Source of the DNA: Actinomadura sp. BRA 177
GTDB taxonomy: Bacteria > Actinomycetota > Actinomycetes > Streptosporangiales > Streptosporangiaceae
Reading direction: 5' to 3'
Assembly: GCF_013372625.1 (NCBI RefSeq)
Contig: NZ_JABXFD010000102.1
Location: 1 to 62,499 of the forward strand
DNA length: 62,499 bases
The position numbers and the translations under genes are program-made. Positions 8,858 to 17,495 of the stretch are shown here, piece after piece (position 1 is the first letter of the stretch; each line of letters begins with the position of its first letter). Below the pieces are notes generated by a model, which was not told the origin of the DNA, did not search any database, and worked only from the letters and a program-made list of their open reading frames with translations.

Positions 8858-9379
8858 ATGATCGAAGCAGGTGACACGGCCGCGGTCGCGGCCCAGCTGG
8901 GGCGGGAGCCGCGCGGGGTCCGCGCGGTGGCGAGCCGCTGCCCGTGCGGGCGGCCCGCGGTGATCGAGACCGCGCCGCGGCTGCCGGACGGCACCCCGTT
9001 CCCGACGCTGTTCTACTTGACGTGCCCGAAGGCCGCCTCGGCCATCGGAACCCTGGAGGGCAGCGGCATCATGCGGGACATGCAGGCCAGGCTCGCCGAC
9101 GATCCGTCCCTGCGAGAGAAGTACGCCGCCGCACACGAGGACTACCTGCGCCGCCGCGACGAGGCCGCCCGCGACGAGGGCGTCGAACCGCTGCCGGCCG
9201 GCATGCAGAGCGCGGGGGGCATGCCCGAGCGCGTGAAATGCCTGCACGCCCTCATCGCGCACGAGATGGCGGTGCCCGGCGTGAACCCGTTCGGCCGGGA
9301 GGCGCTGGAAGCGCTGCCCGAATGGTGGCGATCCGGGCCCTGCGTGCGCGCCGAGCCCGAACCGGGGGAGGACGAGTGA
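8858..9379 (+). CDS. DUF501 domain protein
   Basis: A 173-residue cytoplasmic protein of the DUF501 family, known chiefly from actinobacteria and some other bacteria and of unknown function. Visible conserved pieces are the CPCGRPAVI cysteine pair near residue 30, FPTLFYLTCPKAASAIGTLEGSG, and KCLHALIAHEMAVPGVNPFG near the C-terminus. The Cys and His positions suggest a metal or nucleophile site, but this is not proven. It overlaps ppx by the GTGA start-stop, so the two are almost surely co-translated. Confidence 0.92.
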   Translation: MIEAGDTAAVAAQLGREPRGVRAVASRCPCGRPAVIETAPRLPDGTPFPTLFYLTCPKAASAIGTLEGSGIMRDMQARLADDPSLREKYAAAHEDYLRRRDEAARDEGVEPLPAGMQSAGGMPERVKCLHALIAHEMAVPGVNPFGREALEALPEWWRSGPCVRAEPEPGEDE

Positions 9380-10323
9380 CACGGGTCGCGGCCATCGACT
9401 GCGGGACGAACTCGGTCCGCCTGCTGATCGCCGACATCGAGCCCGGCGCGGGCGGCGGCCGGCTGACCGACGTCGAGCGCCGGATGGAGATCGTCCGGCT
9501 CGGCGAGGGCGTCGACGAGACCGGCCGGCTCGCGCCCGCCGCACTGGAGCGCACGTTCACCGCGATGCGCGGCTACGCCGAGCTGATCGAGCGGCACGGC
9601 AGCGGCGCCGGGCACGGCCCGATCAAGACCCGGGTGGTGGCGACCAGCGCCACCCGCGACGCCGCCAACCGGAATGACTTCGTCCGCGGCGTCGTCGACA
9701 TCTTCGGCGTCGTCCCCGAGGTGATCAGCGGGGACGAGGAGGCCGAGCTGTCGTTCATGGGCGCCACCCGCGAACTCGCCGAGCTGCGCCCCGCCCGCCC
9801 CTACCTGGTGGTCGACATCGGCGGCGGCTCCACCGAGTTCGTCCTCGGCAGCTCCGCGGCCGACGCGGCCCGCTCGATCGACATCGGCTGCGTGCGGATG
9901 ACCGAGCGGCACCTCAAGGACGACCCGCCGTCGCCGCAGCAGATCTCGAACGCCGCCGCCGACATCGACGCCGCGCTCGCCACCGTCCGGGAACGGGTCC
10001 CGGTGGACGAGGCGCGCACGCTCGTCGGCCTCGCCGGCTCGGTCACCACGGTCGCCGGGATCGCGCTCGACCTGCCGGAGTACGACCCGTCCCGCATCCA
10101 CCTGTCGCGGATCACCGCCACCCAGGTGCACGACGTGACGCGCCGGCTGCTGCACGCCACCCGCGCCGAGCGCGCCGGGATCGGCGTCATGCACCCGGGC
10201 CGCGTCGACGTGATCGGCGCGGGCGCGCTGATCCTGGACCGGATCATGCGCGAGTACGGGTTCGGCGCCGTCGTCGTCAGCGAGCACGACATCCTGGACG
10301 GCATCGCCTGGTCGCTGCTCTGA
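9376..10323 (+). CDS. ppx: Exopolyphosphatase (Ppx/GppA family)
   Basis: A 315-residue enzyme of the ASKHA fold that removes terminal phosphate from polyphosphate and can act on pppGpp. Phosphate-binding motifs are AAIDCGTNSVRLLIAD at the N-terminus and VVDIGGGSTEFVLG in the middle, with ISGDEEAELSFMGA between them. Length fits the short actinobacterial Ppx1/2 type, which lacks the HD C-terminal domain of E. coli Ppx. The GTG start overlaps the DUF501 stop. It is the last gene of the block; a convergent DUF2510 gene begins 4 bp on. Confidence 0.93.
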   Translation: MTRVAAIDCGTNSVRLLIADIEPGAGGGRLTDVERRMEIVRLGEGVDETGRLAPAALERTFTAMRGYAELIERHGSGAGHGPIKTRVVATSATRDAANRNDFVRGVVDIFGVVPEVISGDEEAELSFMGATRELAELRPARPYLVVDIGGGSTEFVLGSSAADAARSIDIGCVRMTERHLKDDPPSPQQISNAAADIDAALATVRERVPVDEARTLVGLAGSVTTVAGIALDLPEYDPSRIHLSRITATQVHDVTRRLLHATRAERAGIGVMHPGRVDVIGAGALILDRIMREYGFGAVVVSEHDILDGIAWSLL

Positions 10324-10327
10324 CCCC

Positions 10328-11098
10328 TCAGCCCTTGAGCCGCGCCAGCAGCGCCGGGATCAGCACCGCGTTCGGATTCTGCTGCGGGACGTAGAGGATC
10401 GGCGAGCTGCTGCTGGCCTGCTGGATCCACACCCGGCCCCGGTCGACGGTCGCGCCGGAGATCGACGACCAGCTCAGCGACACCCGGTTGCCGCGCACGC
10501 CGCCCGGATGGACGGTGAGGCCGTAGGCGACGTCGACCGACTCGCCGGCCCGGACGCGCTGCGCCAGCTCCGCAACCAGCCGCTGCTCGGCGTGCTCCTG
10601 GCAGAGCTGGATCAGCCGCCCCCAGACGGTCTCGGGCTCGGCGTCCCGGCCCGGCACGGCGTCCGGCTCGATCACCACCTCGACGCGCGGGCCGCCGCGG
10701 AACGGGAACCGGCCCGCCTGGAAGATCCACTGCGTGCCGGCGTGGCCGGAACCGGCCGGGCGCTCCGCCGCCCAGTACGCCACCCACTCCACCCGCGGCC
10801 AGGTGAGCGACCCGTTCCCGTAGGCGATGACCGTGTCGTCTGCGTACAGGTGCATGCCGCGCACGGTCACGTCCAGTGCCGGGACGGACGGGGCGCGGTC
10901 CCAGGTCGGCTGCGCGTGCGGCGCGGCGTAGGTGGTCGCGGGCTCCTCCCGGGCGGGCTCGCGGCGCTGCTGCTGCCGCGGCGGCAGCCGGGGCGGCCGG
11001 TCCGGTTCGGGGTTGAGGCGCTCGGTCCAGTTCCGCCCGTCCCACCAGCGCAGGCTCCCGGTGCCGTACGGATCGGGGTACCAGCCCGGTTGCGACAC
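10328..11098 (-). CDS. DUF2510 domain protein
   Basis: A 256-residue protein. The N-terminal DUF2510 motif is [24 protein letters not shown], a short Trp-rich module common in actinobacterial envelope and signalling proteins. A Pro/Gln-rich linker ([14 protein letters not shown]) and a C-terminal beta-rich domain follow ([24 protein letters not shown] and onward). No TM or signal peptide is seen. GTG at 11098 is preferred because GGGAGG stands 6 nt upstream and the DUF2510 module starts at once; a much longer open frame upstream is not homologous. Function unknown. Confidence 0.88.
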   Translation of the reverse strand: MSQPGWYPDPYGTGSLRWWDGRNWTERLNPEPDRPPRLPPRQQQRREPAREEPATTYAAPHAQPTWDRAPSVPALDVTVRGMHLYADDTVIAYGNGSLTWPRVEWVAYWAAERPAGSGHAGTQWIFQAGRFPFRGGPRVEVVIEPDAVPGRDAEPETVWGRLIQLCQEHAEQRLVAELAQRVRAGESVDVAYGLTVHPGGVRGNRVSLSWSSISGATVDRGRVWIQQASSSSPILYVPQQNPNAVLIPALLARLKG

Positions 11099-11249
11099 TC
11101 CTGCCTCCCGCTTCGCACGATGGCGGCGCCGGACATCCGTCCTCCCCGACCGGCGAACGCATCGTACCGATCGGGCACGCTCCGCACCCGTCATGGGCGG
11201 AACCCGGCCACCGCCGTGCGAGCTGGCACGGCGTGGGACGATCGATGGT

Positions 11250-12071
11250 ATGCCGACCGCCAACGCCCCCTTCGTGCCGCCCGGGTCCGGGTGGCCGGAG
11301 GACCCCGCGACACCCGACACCCCCGTCGCCCACGGCACCGGCGAGGTCGTCGAGCTGGCCGCGAAGGCGCCCGGCCTGGACGAGCTGTGCGCCCGCCAGT
11401 CGGTGTGCCGCGCCTGCGATCGGCTCGTGGCGTGGCGGGAGAAGGTCGCGGTGCAGCGGCGCCGCGCCTTCGCGGACGAGGAGTACTGGGGCCGTCCCAT
11501 CGCCGGCTGGGGCGACCCGGAGCCGCGCATCCTGATCGTCGGGCTGGCCCCGGCCGCGCACGGCGGCAACCGCACCGGGCGCATCTTCACCGGCGACCGG
11601 TCGGGCGACTGGCTGTTCGCGTCCCTGTACCGGGTGGGGCTGGCGTCGCAGCCGACCAGCGTCCATGCGGGCGACGGGCAGCGGCTCATCGGCGCGCGGA
11701 TGGCGGCGACCGTCCGCTGCGCGCCGCCCGACAACAAGCCGACGCCACTGGAGCGCACGACGTGCCTGCCGTGGCTGGCACGCGAGGTCGAAATGGTCGC
11801 GCCGAGCGTCCGCTGCGTCGTGTGCCTCGGCGGGTTCGCCTGGCAGGGCGTGTGGCCGGCGCTCAAGCAGGCCGGATACGAGGTGCCCCGGCCGCGGCCG
11901 AAGTTCGGCCACGGCGCGGAGGCGGAACTGGTGCCGCCCCCCTCGGCGGCCCGGCGCGACCCTGTCCTGCTGCTGGGCTGCTACCACCCGAGCCAGCAGA
12001 ACACCTTCACCGGCCGGGTCACCGAGGAGATGCTGGACACGGTCCTGGCCCGCGCCCGCGACTACCGCTAG
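11250..12071 (+). CDS. Uracil-DNA glycosylase, family 5 (UDGb)
   Basis: A 273-residue base-excision repair enzyme. The Fe-S ligand pair is in [11 protein letters not shown]. Motif A is [19 protein letters not shown], where family 5 has Ala rather than the catalytic Asp/Asn of other UDGs, and motif B is [12 protein letters not shown]. Family 5 enzymes remove uracil and also hypoxanthine or oxidised bases, useful in a high-GC genome prone to cytosine deamination. The ATG at 11250 fits the family N-terminus ([15 protein letters not shown]). It is divergent from DUF2510, with 151 bp between them. Confidence 0.93.
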   Translation: MPTANAPFVPPGSGWPEDPATPDTPVAHGTGEVVELAAKAPGLDELCARQSVCRACDRLVAWREKVAVQRRRAFADEEYWGRPIAGWGDPEPRILIVGLAPAAHGGNRTGRIFTGDRSGDWLFASLYRVGLASQPTSVHAGDGQRLIGARMAATVRCAPPDNKPTPLERTTCLPWLAREVEMVAPSVRCVVCLGGFAWQGVWPALKQAGYEVPRPRPKFGHGAEAELVPPPSAARRDPVLLLGCYHPSQQNTFTGRVTEEMLDTVLARARDYR

Positions 12072-12101
12072 CGCGCTGCCCGCAAACGCCGGCCGGGCCG
12101 G

Positions 12102-12743
12102 CTAGCGGGGCTCCGGGTTCGTCGTGACGGGGGTGAGGCGGATCTGGCCGTGCTGGCAGACCGGCCCGTAGGTCCAGGTCGCGGCGATTTGCTCGGTGTT
12201 GTTCGGCGGGATCACCTTGAGCGTGGTCGGCTCGGGCTCGCAGTTGGTGCCGTCCGTCTCGTCCCCGGCGGGGACGACCGCCCAGTGCAGCCGCTCATAG
12301 GCGTGGCCGCCGTTGTAGATCGTGATCGTGTGCGCGGTGCCCTCGCGGATGACCTTCGTCGCGATCGTCCCGTCCGCGCCGGCCAGTTGCAGCCCCGACC
12401 AGCCGCCGGTCGTGCAGTGCTTGCCGGACTTGTTCGTCAGGACGAGCGTCGCGTAGCGGTTGCCGGCCGCGGCGCCGAGGTCGGTGAGGCGGGCGTTGAG
12501 CATCCCGCTGGTGCAGTGCGGGCGTCCACCCGCGTTGGAACCGTTCGCGCCGGCCGTCCCGCCGCCGCTTCCCGGTGTTCCACCCCCTGGGCTAGGGGCG
12601 GTGGACGTGCTGGACGTACTCGTCGGCGTCGGCGCCGTGCTGCCGCTGGACGATGCGTTGCCCACGTTGGAGCTGGATCCGCATCCGGCGAGCGCGGTGG
12701 TGATGGCGGCGGTGGCGATCGTCCCCCAGATGAGTCGTTGCAT
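12102..12743 (-). CDS. DUF4232 lipoprotein
   Basis: A 213-residue exported lipoprotein. The signal sequence MQRLIWGTIATAAITTALAG ends with a lipobox Cys at residue 21. A Ser/Thr/Gly/Pro low-complexity spacer of about 50 residues follows, then a DUF4232 domain (CTSGMLNARLTDLGAAAGNRYATLV to the C-terminus) with conserved Cys residues likely forming disulfides. The family is common on actinobacterial cell surfaces; its role is unknown. ATG 12743 is used since the next codons upstream include no valid start. Confidence 0.88.
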   Translation of the reverse strand: MQRLIWGTIATAAITTALAGCGSSSNVGNASSSGSTAPTPTSTSSTSTAPSPGGGTPGSGGGTAGANGSNAGGRPHCTSGMLNARLTDLGAAAGNRYATLVLTNKSGKHCTTGGWSGLQLAGADGTIATKVIREGTAHTITIYNGGHAYERLHWAVVPAGDETDGTNCEPEPTTLKVIPPNNTEQIAATWTYGPVCQHGQIRLTPVTTNPEPR

Positions 12744-12958
12744 GGTGACCCCCGGTGAATGAGAGCGACGGCGGGGCAGGGCCTTGGCCAAGCGGCCGGG
12801 ACCGTGGTGACCGGCCCCTGACCCGGTCCACCGCCCGCGGCCGCTTGGCGCCCCCGTCCGGCCCTGGCCCCACCGTCTTCTTTCTGGTGGTACATCCCGT
12901 GAGATGCCGGATCAGGCCATGAAGTTCGCAACCGGGGCATGCGGGTATCGCCTCCGAC

Positions 12959-14365
12959 ATGCCATCTACAACAGTTCGGACGAGCGGTCCCCGGACCGCC
13001 TCGGGGCACGGCGGGGGGTCCGCGAAGCAGATCGTTGTCGTCGGCGGCGGATACGTCGGCATGTACACGGCCCTGCGCCTGCAGAAGAAGCTCCGCCGGG
13101 AGCTGCGCCGCGGCGAGGTCGGCATCACCGTCATCGATCCCCAGTCCTACATGACCTATCAACCATTCCTTCCCGAGGCGGCCGCGGGAAACCTGGAGCC
13201 CCGGCACGTCGTCGCGCCGCTGCGCAAGGTGCTGGGACGCTGCCGGATCGTGAACGGATACGCGACGCGGATCGACCACGCGTCCAAGAAGGTCACCATC
13301 TGCCCGGCCGGAACCCGCACCGACGGCGTCGCCGAACGCGACATCGACTACGACGTGCTCGTCGTCGCGGCGGGCTCGATCTCCAAGACGCTGCCCATTC
13401 CCGGGCTCGCCGAATGCGGGATCGGCTTCAAGACCATCGAAGAGGCGATCTTCCTCCGCAACCACGTCCTGCACCAGCTCGACATCGCCGCGTCCAACCC
13501 CGGCGACGAACAGGTCAGGAAGCGGGCGCTGACGTTCGTGTTCGTCGGAGCCGGATTCGCCGGGATCGAAGCCATCGGCGAACTGGAGGACATGGCGCGG
13601 GACGCCTGCAAATGGTTCCCCACCATCGACGAGAGCGAAATGCGCTGGATGATGGTCGAGGCGACCGACCGGATCCTGCCCGAAGTGGGCCCCGAGATGG
13701 GCCGCTGGACCGCCGACGCCCTGCGCCGCCGCGGCATCGAGGTCAAGCTGAAGACGCTGCTGAAATCCGCGGAGAAGCGGCACATCGTGCTCAGCGACGG
13801 CGAAGAGTTCGACGCCGGCACCCTCGTCTGGACCGCCGGCGTGAAACCGCACCCCCTCCTCAAGGAGAGCGACCTGCCGCTCGACGACAAGGGGCGCCTC
13901 AAGGCCACCGCCGACCTGACCGTCGAAGGACTCCAGGGCGTGTACACCGCCGGTGACAACGCCGCCGTCCCCGACCTCAGCGGAAAGGGCGAATTCACCG
14001 CGCCCAACGCCCAGCACGCCGTCCGGCAGGCCCGCCGCCTCGCCGACAACATCGTGGCCGACCTGCACGGCAAGCCCAGGAAACCGTACGAGCACGCCTA
14101 CGTCGGCTCCGTCGCCAGCCTCGGCCTGCACAAAGGCGTCGCCAACGCCTACGGGATCCAGTTGCGCGGGCTCCCCGCATGGTTCATGCACCGCACCTAC
14201 CACCTGTCGCGGATGCCCACCCTCAACCGCAAGTTCCGCATCACCATGGACTGGACGCTCGCGTTCTTCTTCCAACGCGAAATCATCTCCCTGGCCGAAC
14301 TGGAACGGCCGCGCCAGGAATTCGAACTCGCCGCCGGACGGAGCAGGGAGAACGTGACCGCCTGA
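12959..14365 (+). CDS. ndh: Type II NADH dehydrogenase (NDH-2)
   Basis: A 468-residue FAD enzyme that oxidises NADH and reduces quinone without proton pumping, bound peripherally to the inner membrane. The FAD site is VVVGGGYVGMYTALRL near residue 25, the NADH site FVFVGAGFAGIEAIGEL in the middle, and the second FAD motif GVYTAGDNAAVPD. The quinone-side AQHAVRQARRLADNI and a C-terminal amphipathic stretch (WTLAFFFQREIISLAEL) fit the family. A hairpin terminator follows (14394-14418). The N-terminal 20 residues before QIVVVGGG are variable, so the exact start is open. Confidence 0.93.
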   Translation: MPSTTVRTSGPRTASGHGGGSAKQIVVVGGGYVGMYTALRLQKKLRRELRRGEVGITVIDPQSYMTYQPFLPEAAAGNLEPRHVVAPLRKVLGRCRIVNGYATRIDHASKKVTICPAGTRTDGVAERDIDYDVLVVAAGSISKTLPIPGLAECGIGFKTIEEAIFLRNHVLHQLDIAASNPGDEQVRKRALTFVFVGAGFAGIEAIGELEDMARDACKWFPTIDESEMRWMMVEATDRILPEVGPEMGRWTADALRRRGIEVKLKTLLKSAEKRHIVLSDGEEFDAGTLVWTAGVKPHPLLKESDLPLDDKGRLKATADLTVEGLQGVYTAGDNAAVPDLSGKGEFTAPNAQHAVRQARRLADNIVADLHGKPRKPYEHAYVGSVASLGLHKGVANAYGIQLRGLPAWFMHRTYHLSRMPTLNRKFRITMDWTLAFFFQREIISLAELERPRQEFELAAGRSRENVTA

Positions 14366-14393
14366 CCCCGTCCGCCGGGCCGGGGCCGGGCGC

Positions 14394-14418
14394 CGAAGGC
14401 CCGCGCCGCGGGCCTTCG
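14394..14418 (+). terminator. Terminator after ndh
   Basis: CGAAGGCCCGC (14394-14404) pairs with GCGGGCCTTCG (14408-14418) over a 3-nt loop, 28 bp after the ndh stop. Only a weak T-rich tail (GTCTTG) follows. Confidence 0.7.
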
Positions 14419-14521
14419 ACCCGTCTTGACTGGGCCTGTGGAACTGGCCGGACCCGGCCGAGTCCCGCACCCCCGGGAAAGGACGCGCCGCCGCCCGCCC
14501 CTGACTCGATATGATGACGCC

Positions 14522-14594
14522 GCCCCTGTAGCCCAATGGCAGAGGCAGGCTCCCTAAAAGAGCCATTGTGTCGGTTCGAGTCCGACCAGGGGCA
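14522..14594 (+). tRNA. tRNA with UAA anticodon, short variable loop (identity unclear)
   Basis: A full 73-nt cloverleaf can be drawn. The acceptor GCCCCTG pairs with CAGGGGC, and the anticodon stem GGCTC (14548-14552) with GAGCC (14560-14564). The T arm is GTCGG-TTCGAGT-CCGAC, the discriminator is A94, and CCA is not encoded. The anticodon loop CCTAAAA puts TAA at 14555-14557, which would read UUA (Leu). Yet the variable loop is only ATTGT, whereas bacterial tRNA-Leu has a long arm. Position 33 is C instead of the near-universal U. The D arm (3-bp stem, large loop) is Leu/Ser-like. It may be an unusual or non-canonical tRNA. Confidence 0.85.
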
Positions 14595-14643
14595 CGCGTA
14601 CTCGTCGATCTTCGATCGCCTTCGCGGTCGCTTCAGTGTTAGC

Positions 14644-14763
14644 CCAGGGGGGCGACCCCCTGGAACCCCCGATGCGAGGGCTTCGCCCTCGCCTGCGCGG
14701 GGTTGCGCTGAGCGGGTACGTGCAACGCGTCCCCGCGGGGGGCGAAGCCTCCGCGGGGACGCG
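14644..14763. repeat. Cluster of strong hairpins downstream of the tRNA
   Basis: Four hairpins follow each other: CCAGGGGG/CCCCCTGG (14644-14663), GCGAGGGC-TTC-GCCCTCGC (14674-14692), GTTGC/GCAAC (14702-14726), and a 13-bp stem at 14726-14738/14751-14763. None has a U-run. They may stop or process the tRNA transcript, or be a REP-like palindromic element. The 278 bp from 14595 to 14872 hold no gene. Confidence 0.65.
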
Positions 14764-14872
14764 GGCACAGGCCCTTCCCTCATCTCGCTGGTTGCCAGGT
14801 GGATCTGGGCTGATCATGCGGGGGTTTCGCGTTTACACTGGAGGGCCACGTCGGCCGAAAGTGGAGTCTCTG

Positions 14873-15691
14873 ATGGAGAGTAGAAACCCCGCGTTCCGGG
14901 GGAACGCCTTCGACCAGCGGGCCGGAGGTGCGGCCTACGGCGCACCCGGTTACGGAACGCAGCCGTATGGTGCTGCGGGCTACGGGGCGCCCGCCCCCGG
15001 GTACGCGCCGCCGGCCACCCGGCCGATGACCATGGACGACGTCGTCGTCCGCGGGTTCATGACGCTCGCCGTGCTGGTGCTCACGGCGGCGCTCTCGTGG
15101 GTGCTGGTGCCCGTCGAGATGGCCGCGCCCGTGCTGATCGTCGCGCTCATCGCCGAGATCGGGATCTGGGCGTTCATCACGTTCGGCCGCAAGGCGAACG
15201 CGCCCCTGGTGCTGGCGTTCGCGGCCGTCTACGGGATCGTCGTCGGCATCATCAGCCACGCCTACAACGACCTGTACCACGGCGTGGTCTTCCAGGCCGT
15301 GGTCGGCACCGCGCTGGCGTTCGGCGCCACCCTCGCCGTCTACGCGCTGCGCATCGTGCGGGTCACGCCGAAGTTCGCCAAGTTCGTCATCGCCGCAGGT
15401 GCCGCGCTCATCGGGCTGATGCTCATCAACATGCTGGTGCACCTGTTCGGCGGCGACCAGGGCATCGGCATCCGCGACCCCGGCAGCCCGCTCGCCTACA
15501 TCTTCAGCGTCGTCGCGATCCTCGTCGGCTGCTTCTTCCTGCTGCTGGACTTCGACGCCGTCGAGCAGGGCGTCCGGCACGGGGCGCCGGAGAAGTTCGC
15601 CTGGTACTGCGCGTTCGGGCTGGTGCTGAGCCTCGTGTGGATCTACCTGGAGATCCTCCGGCTGCTCAGCTACTTCAGCGGACGCGACTAG
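14873..15691 (+). CDS. Bax inhibitor-1/YccA family membrane protein
   Basis: A 272-residue integral membrane protein. A Gly/Tyr/Ala/Pro-rich N-terminal tail of about 50 residues (AAYGAPGYGTQPYGAAGYGA) is followed by seven hydrophobic segments. The BI-1/YbhL pattern includes IISHAYNDLYHGVVFQAVVGTA and a C-terminal LLDFDAVEQGVRHGAPEKFAWYCAFGL motif, which holds the paired acidic residues proposed as pH/calcium switch. Family members are proton-sensitive calcium leak channels in some bacteria. The ATG has GGAG 7 nt upstream. A -10-like TACACT lies at 14834-14839. A 12-bp hairpin terminates it. Confidence 0.9.
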   Translation: MESRNPAFRGNAFDQRAGGAAYGAPGYGTQPYGAAGYGAPAPGYAPPATRPMTMDDVVVRGFMTLAVLVLTAALSWVLVPVEMAAPVLIVALIAEIGIWAFITFGRKANAPLVLAFAAVYGIVVGIISHAYNDLYHGVVFQAVVGTALAFGATLAVYALRIVRVTPKFAKFVIAAGAALIGLMLINMLVHLFGGDQGIGIRDPGSPLAYIFSVVAILVGCFFLLLDFDAVEQGVRHGAPEKFAWYCAFGLVLSLVWIYLEILRLLSYFSGRD

Positions 15692-15701
15692 CCGCGACAG
15701 T

Positions 15702-15736
15702 GATCAGCCCCGCGCCCTGGGGGTGCGGGGCTGATC
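15702..15736 (+). terminator. Terminator after the BI-1 gene
   Basis: GATCAGCCCCGC (15702-15713) and GCGGGGCTGATC (15725-15736) form a perfect 12-bp stem with an 11-nt loop, 10 bp after the stop. No U-run. Confidence 0.7.
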
Positions 15737-15841
15737 CGCGTGGGATCTCTGCGCCAGAGTCGTGGCGACACAGCGGCACGACGGCGGGGGCATCCGCTGG
15801 CGGGATCCCACCGGGTCCGTATGGAGTTCTGGGGCGCCGCT

Positions 15842-16069
15842 TCAGTAGTGGCGCAGACGGCGGGTGCGCTCGTGCTCGCGCACCAGGGCCGTGGCGTAGC
15901 CGTGCGAGAGGTTGTGCTCCTCGGCCAGCCAGGTGCTGCGTTCCTCGCAGCGGGTGAACGAGGGGCCGTTCTCGATGGCGGTGAACCACTCGGGGATGTC
16001 ACGTCCTGTGACTTGCGGAATGCGGGCGATCAGCTTGCTGTGCGTCTCCGGCGAGTGGTTCAGTGACAA
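15842..16069 (-). CDS. DUF4287 domain protein
   Basis: A 75-residue soluble protein matching the small DUF4287 family: PETHSKLIARIPQVTGRDIPEWFTAIE, then CEERSTWLAEEHNLSHGYATALVREHERTRR. The start is taken as TTG at 16069 because GGAGG lies 6-7 nt before it and the family begins here; the longer frame to 16132 adds a basic, non-homologous stretch. Function unknown; the fold is probably all-alpha. Its upstream region is AT-rich for this genome and carries repeated TAACGGGGA motifs. Confidence 0.85.
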   Translation of the reverse strand: MSLNHSPETHSKLIARIPQVTGRDIPEWFTAIENGPSFTRCEERSTWLAEEHNLSHGYATALVREHERTRRLRHY

Positions 16070-16137
16070 TTGGCACCTCCAGGTCGCGGGGCTCTTCCTG
16101 CTGACTCTGCAACACCTCCGCGCATGTGACAAGCCCC

Positions 16138-16184
16138 TAACGGGGACCTATCTTTTGCGTAACGTAGATCATTTGTAACGGGGA
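16138..16184. promoter_or_regulatory. Repeated TAACGGGGA motifs upstream of DUF4287
   Basis: TAACGGGGA occurs at 16138-16146 and 16176-16184 (38 bp apart), with a half copy TAACGT at 16160-16165. The second overlaps a dyad, CGGGGA-TAT-TCCCCG. This lies 70-115 bp upstream of the DUF4287 start in an AT-rich stretch, so it may be a promoter-operator region. The regulator is unknown. Confidence 0.45.
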
Positions 16185-16274
16185 TATTCCCCGGAAACGC
16201 GCAGGTGGCCCGGCGGTCGGCCCGGACGGGCCCTCCGCGCGGGCCACCGCGCGAATTTCACTGCGAGTGGTGCG

Positions 16275-17495
16275 TCAGGAGAGGCGCTCCAGGACCATCG
16301 CCATGCCCTGGCCGCCGCCCACGCACATCGTCTCCAGGCCGAACTGCTTGTCGTGGAACTTCAGCCCGTTGAGGAGGGTCGAGGTGATGCGGGCGCCCGT
16401 CATGCCGAACGGGTGGCCGACCGCGATCGCGCCGCCGTTGACGTTCAGCTTGTCGTGGTCGATGCCGAGGTCCTCGGCGGACGGCAGCACCTGCGCCGCG
16501 AACGCCTCGTTGATCTCCACGAGGTCGATGTCGCCGATCGTCATGCCGGCCTTGGCGAGGGCCTTGCGGGACGCGTCCACCGGGCCGAGGCCCATGATCT
16601 CCGGGGACAGGCCGGTGACGCCGGTCGACACGATCCGGGCCAGCGGGGTGATGCCCAGCTCGGCCGCCTTCGTGTCGCTCATGACGACGACCGCGGCGGC
16701 GCCGTCGTTCAGCGGGCAGCAGTTGCCCGCGGTGACCGTCCCGTCCGGCCGGAACACCGGCTGGAGCTGCGACACCTTCTCGTAGGTGGTGCCGGGACGC
16801 GGGCCGTCGTCCTTGGCCACGACCGAGCCGTCCGGCAGCGTCACCGGGGTGATGTCCTTCTCCCAGAACCCATTCGCCAGGGCTTTCTCGGCGAGGTTCT
16901 GCGAGCGGACGCCGAACTCGTCCTGCGCCTGGCGGGACACGCCGCGCATCCCGGCGACGTTCTCGGCGGTCTGCCCCATCGCGATGTAGATGTCGGGCAG
17001 CCGGTCGTCCTCGCGCGGGTCGTGCCAGACGGGGGCGCCGCCCTCGCCCGCCTGCGCGGTGCGGGCCTGCGCGTCGGCGAACAGCGGGTTCTGCGTGTCG
17101 GGCAGCCCGTCACTGCTGCCCTTGGCGAACCGGCTGACGGTCTCGACGCCCGCCGAGACGATCACGTCGGCCTCGCCCGCCCTGATCGCGTGCAGCGCCA
17201 TCCGGGTCGTCTGCAGCGAGGACGAGCAGTACCGCGTGATCGTGGCGCCGGGCACGTTGTCCCAGCCCAGCAGGACGGACACGACGCGGGCCATGTTGTA
17301 GCCCTGCTCACCGCCGGGCAGCCCGCAGCCGAGCAGCAGGTCGTCGATCTGGTCCGGGCCGAGCTGCGGGACCTTCGCCATCGCGGCGGTGATCATCTGG
17401 GCGGTGAGGTCATCGGGCCGGATGTCCTTGAGCGAACCCTTGAACGCGCGGCCGATGGGCGAGCGCGCGGTCGCGACGATGACTGCTTCGGGCAT
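16275..17495 (-). CDS. Acetyl-CoA acetyltransferase (thiolase, FadA type)
   Basis: A 406-residue thiolase that cleaves or condenses acyl-CoA in beta-oxidation or acetoacetyl-CoA metabolism. The nucleophile Cys90 is in ITRYCSSSLQT, the His is in GHPFGMTGAR, and the second Cys is in METMCVGGGQGMAM-like sequence near the end. NEAFAAQ is also present. Long acidic insertion around residues 135-165 is as in actinobacterial FadA homologues. The ATG at 17495 is preceded by AGGAGACCCGCC. A TetR-type dyad lies upstream (17614-17631), suggesting acyl-CoA-responsive control, which is inference. Monocistronic as far as seen. Confidence 0.93.
   Translation of the reverse strand: MPEAVIVATARSPIGRAFKGSLKDIRPDDLTAQMITAAMAKVPQLGPDQIDDLLLGCGLPGGEQGYNMARVVSVLLGWDNVPGATITRYCSSSLQTTRMALHAIRAGEADVIVSAGVETVSRFAKGSSDGLPDTQNPLFADAQARTAQAGEGGAPVWHDPREDDRLPDIYIAMGQTAENVAGMRGVSRQAQDEFGVRSQNLAEKALANGFWEKDITPVTLPDGSVVAKDDGPRPGTTYEKVSQLQPVFRPDGTVTAGNCCPLNDGAAAVVVMSDTKAAELGITPLARIVSTGVTGLSPEIMGLGPVDASRKALAKAGMTIGDIDLVEINEAFAAQVLPSAEDLGIDHDKLNVNGGAIAVGHPFGMTGARITSTLLNGLKFHDKQFGLETMCVGGGQGMAMVLERLS

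Noticed and set aside
14555..14557. Amber suppressor tRNA (CTA anticodon)
   Set aside because: CTA occurs in the loop only at positions 33-35. With the 5-bp stem the anticodon is TAA.
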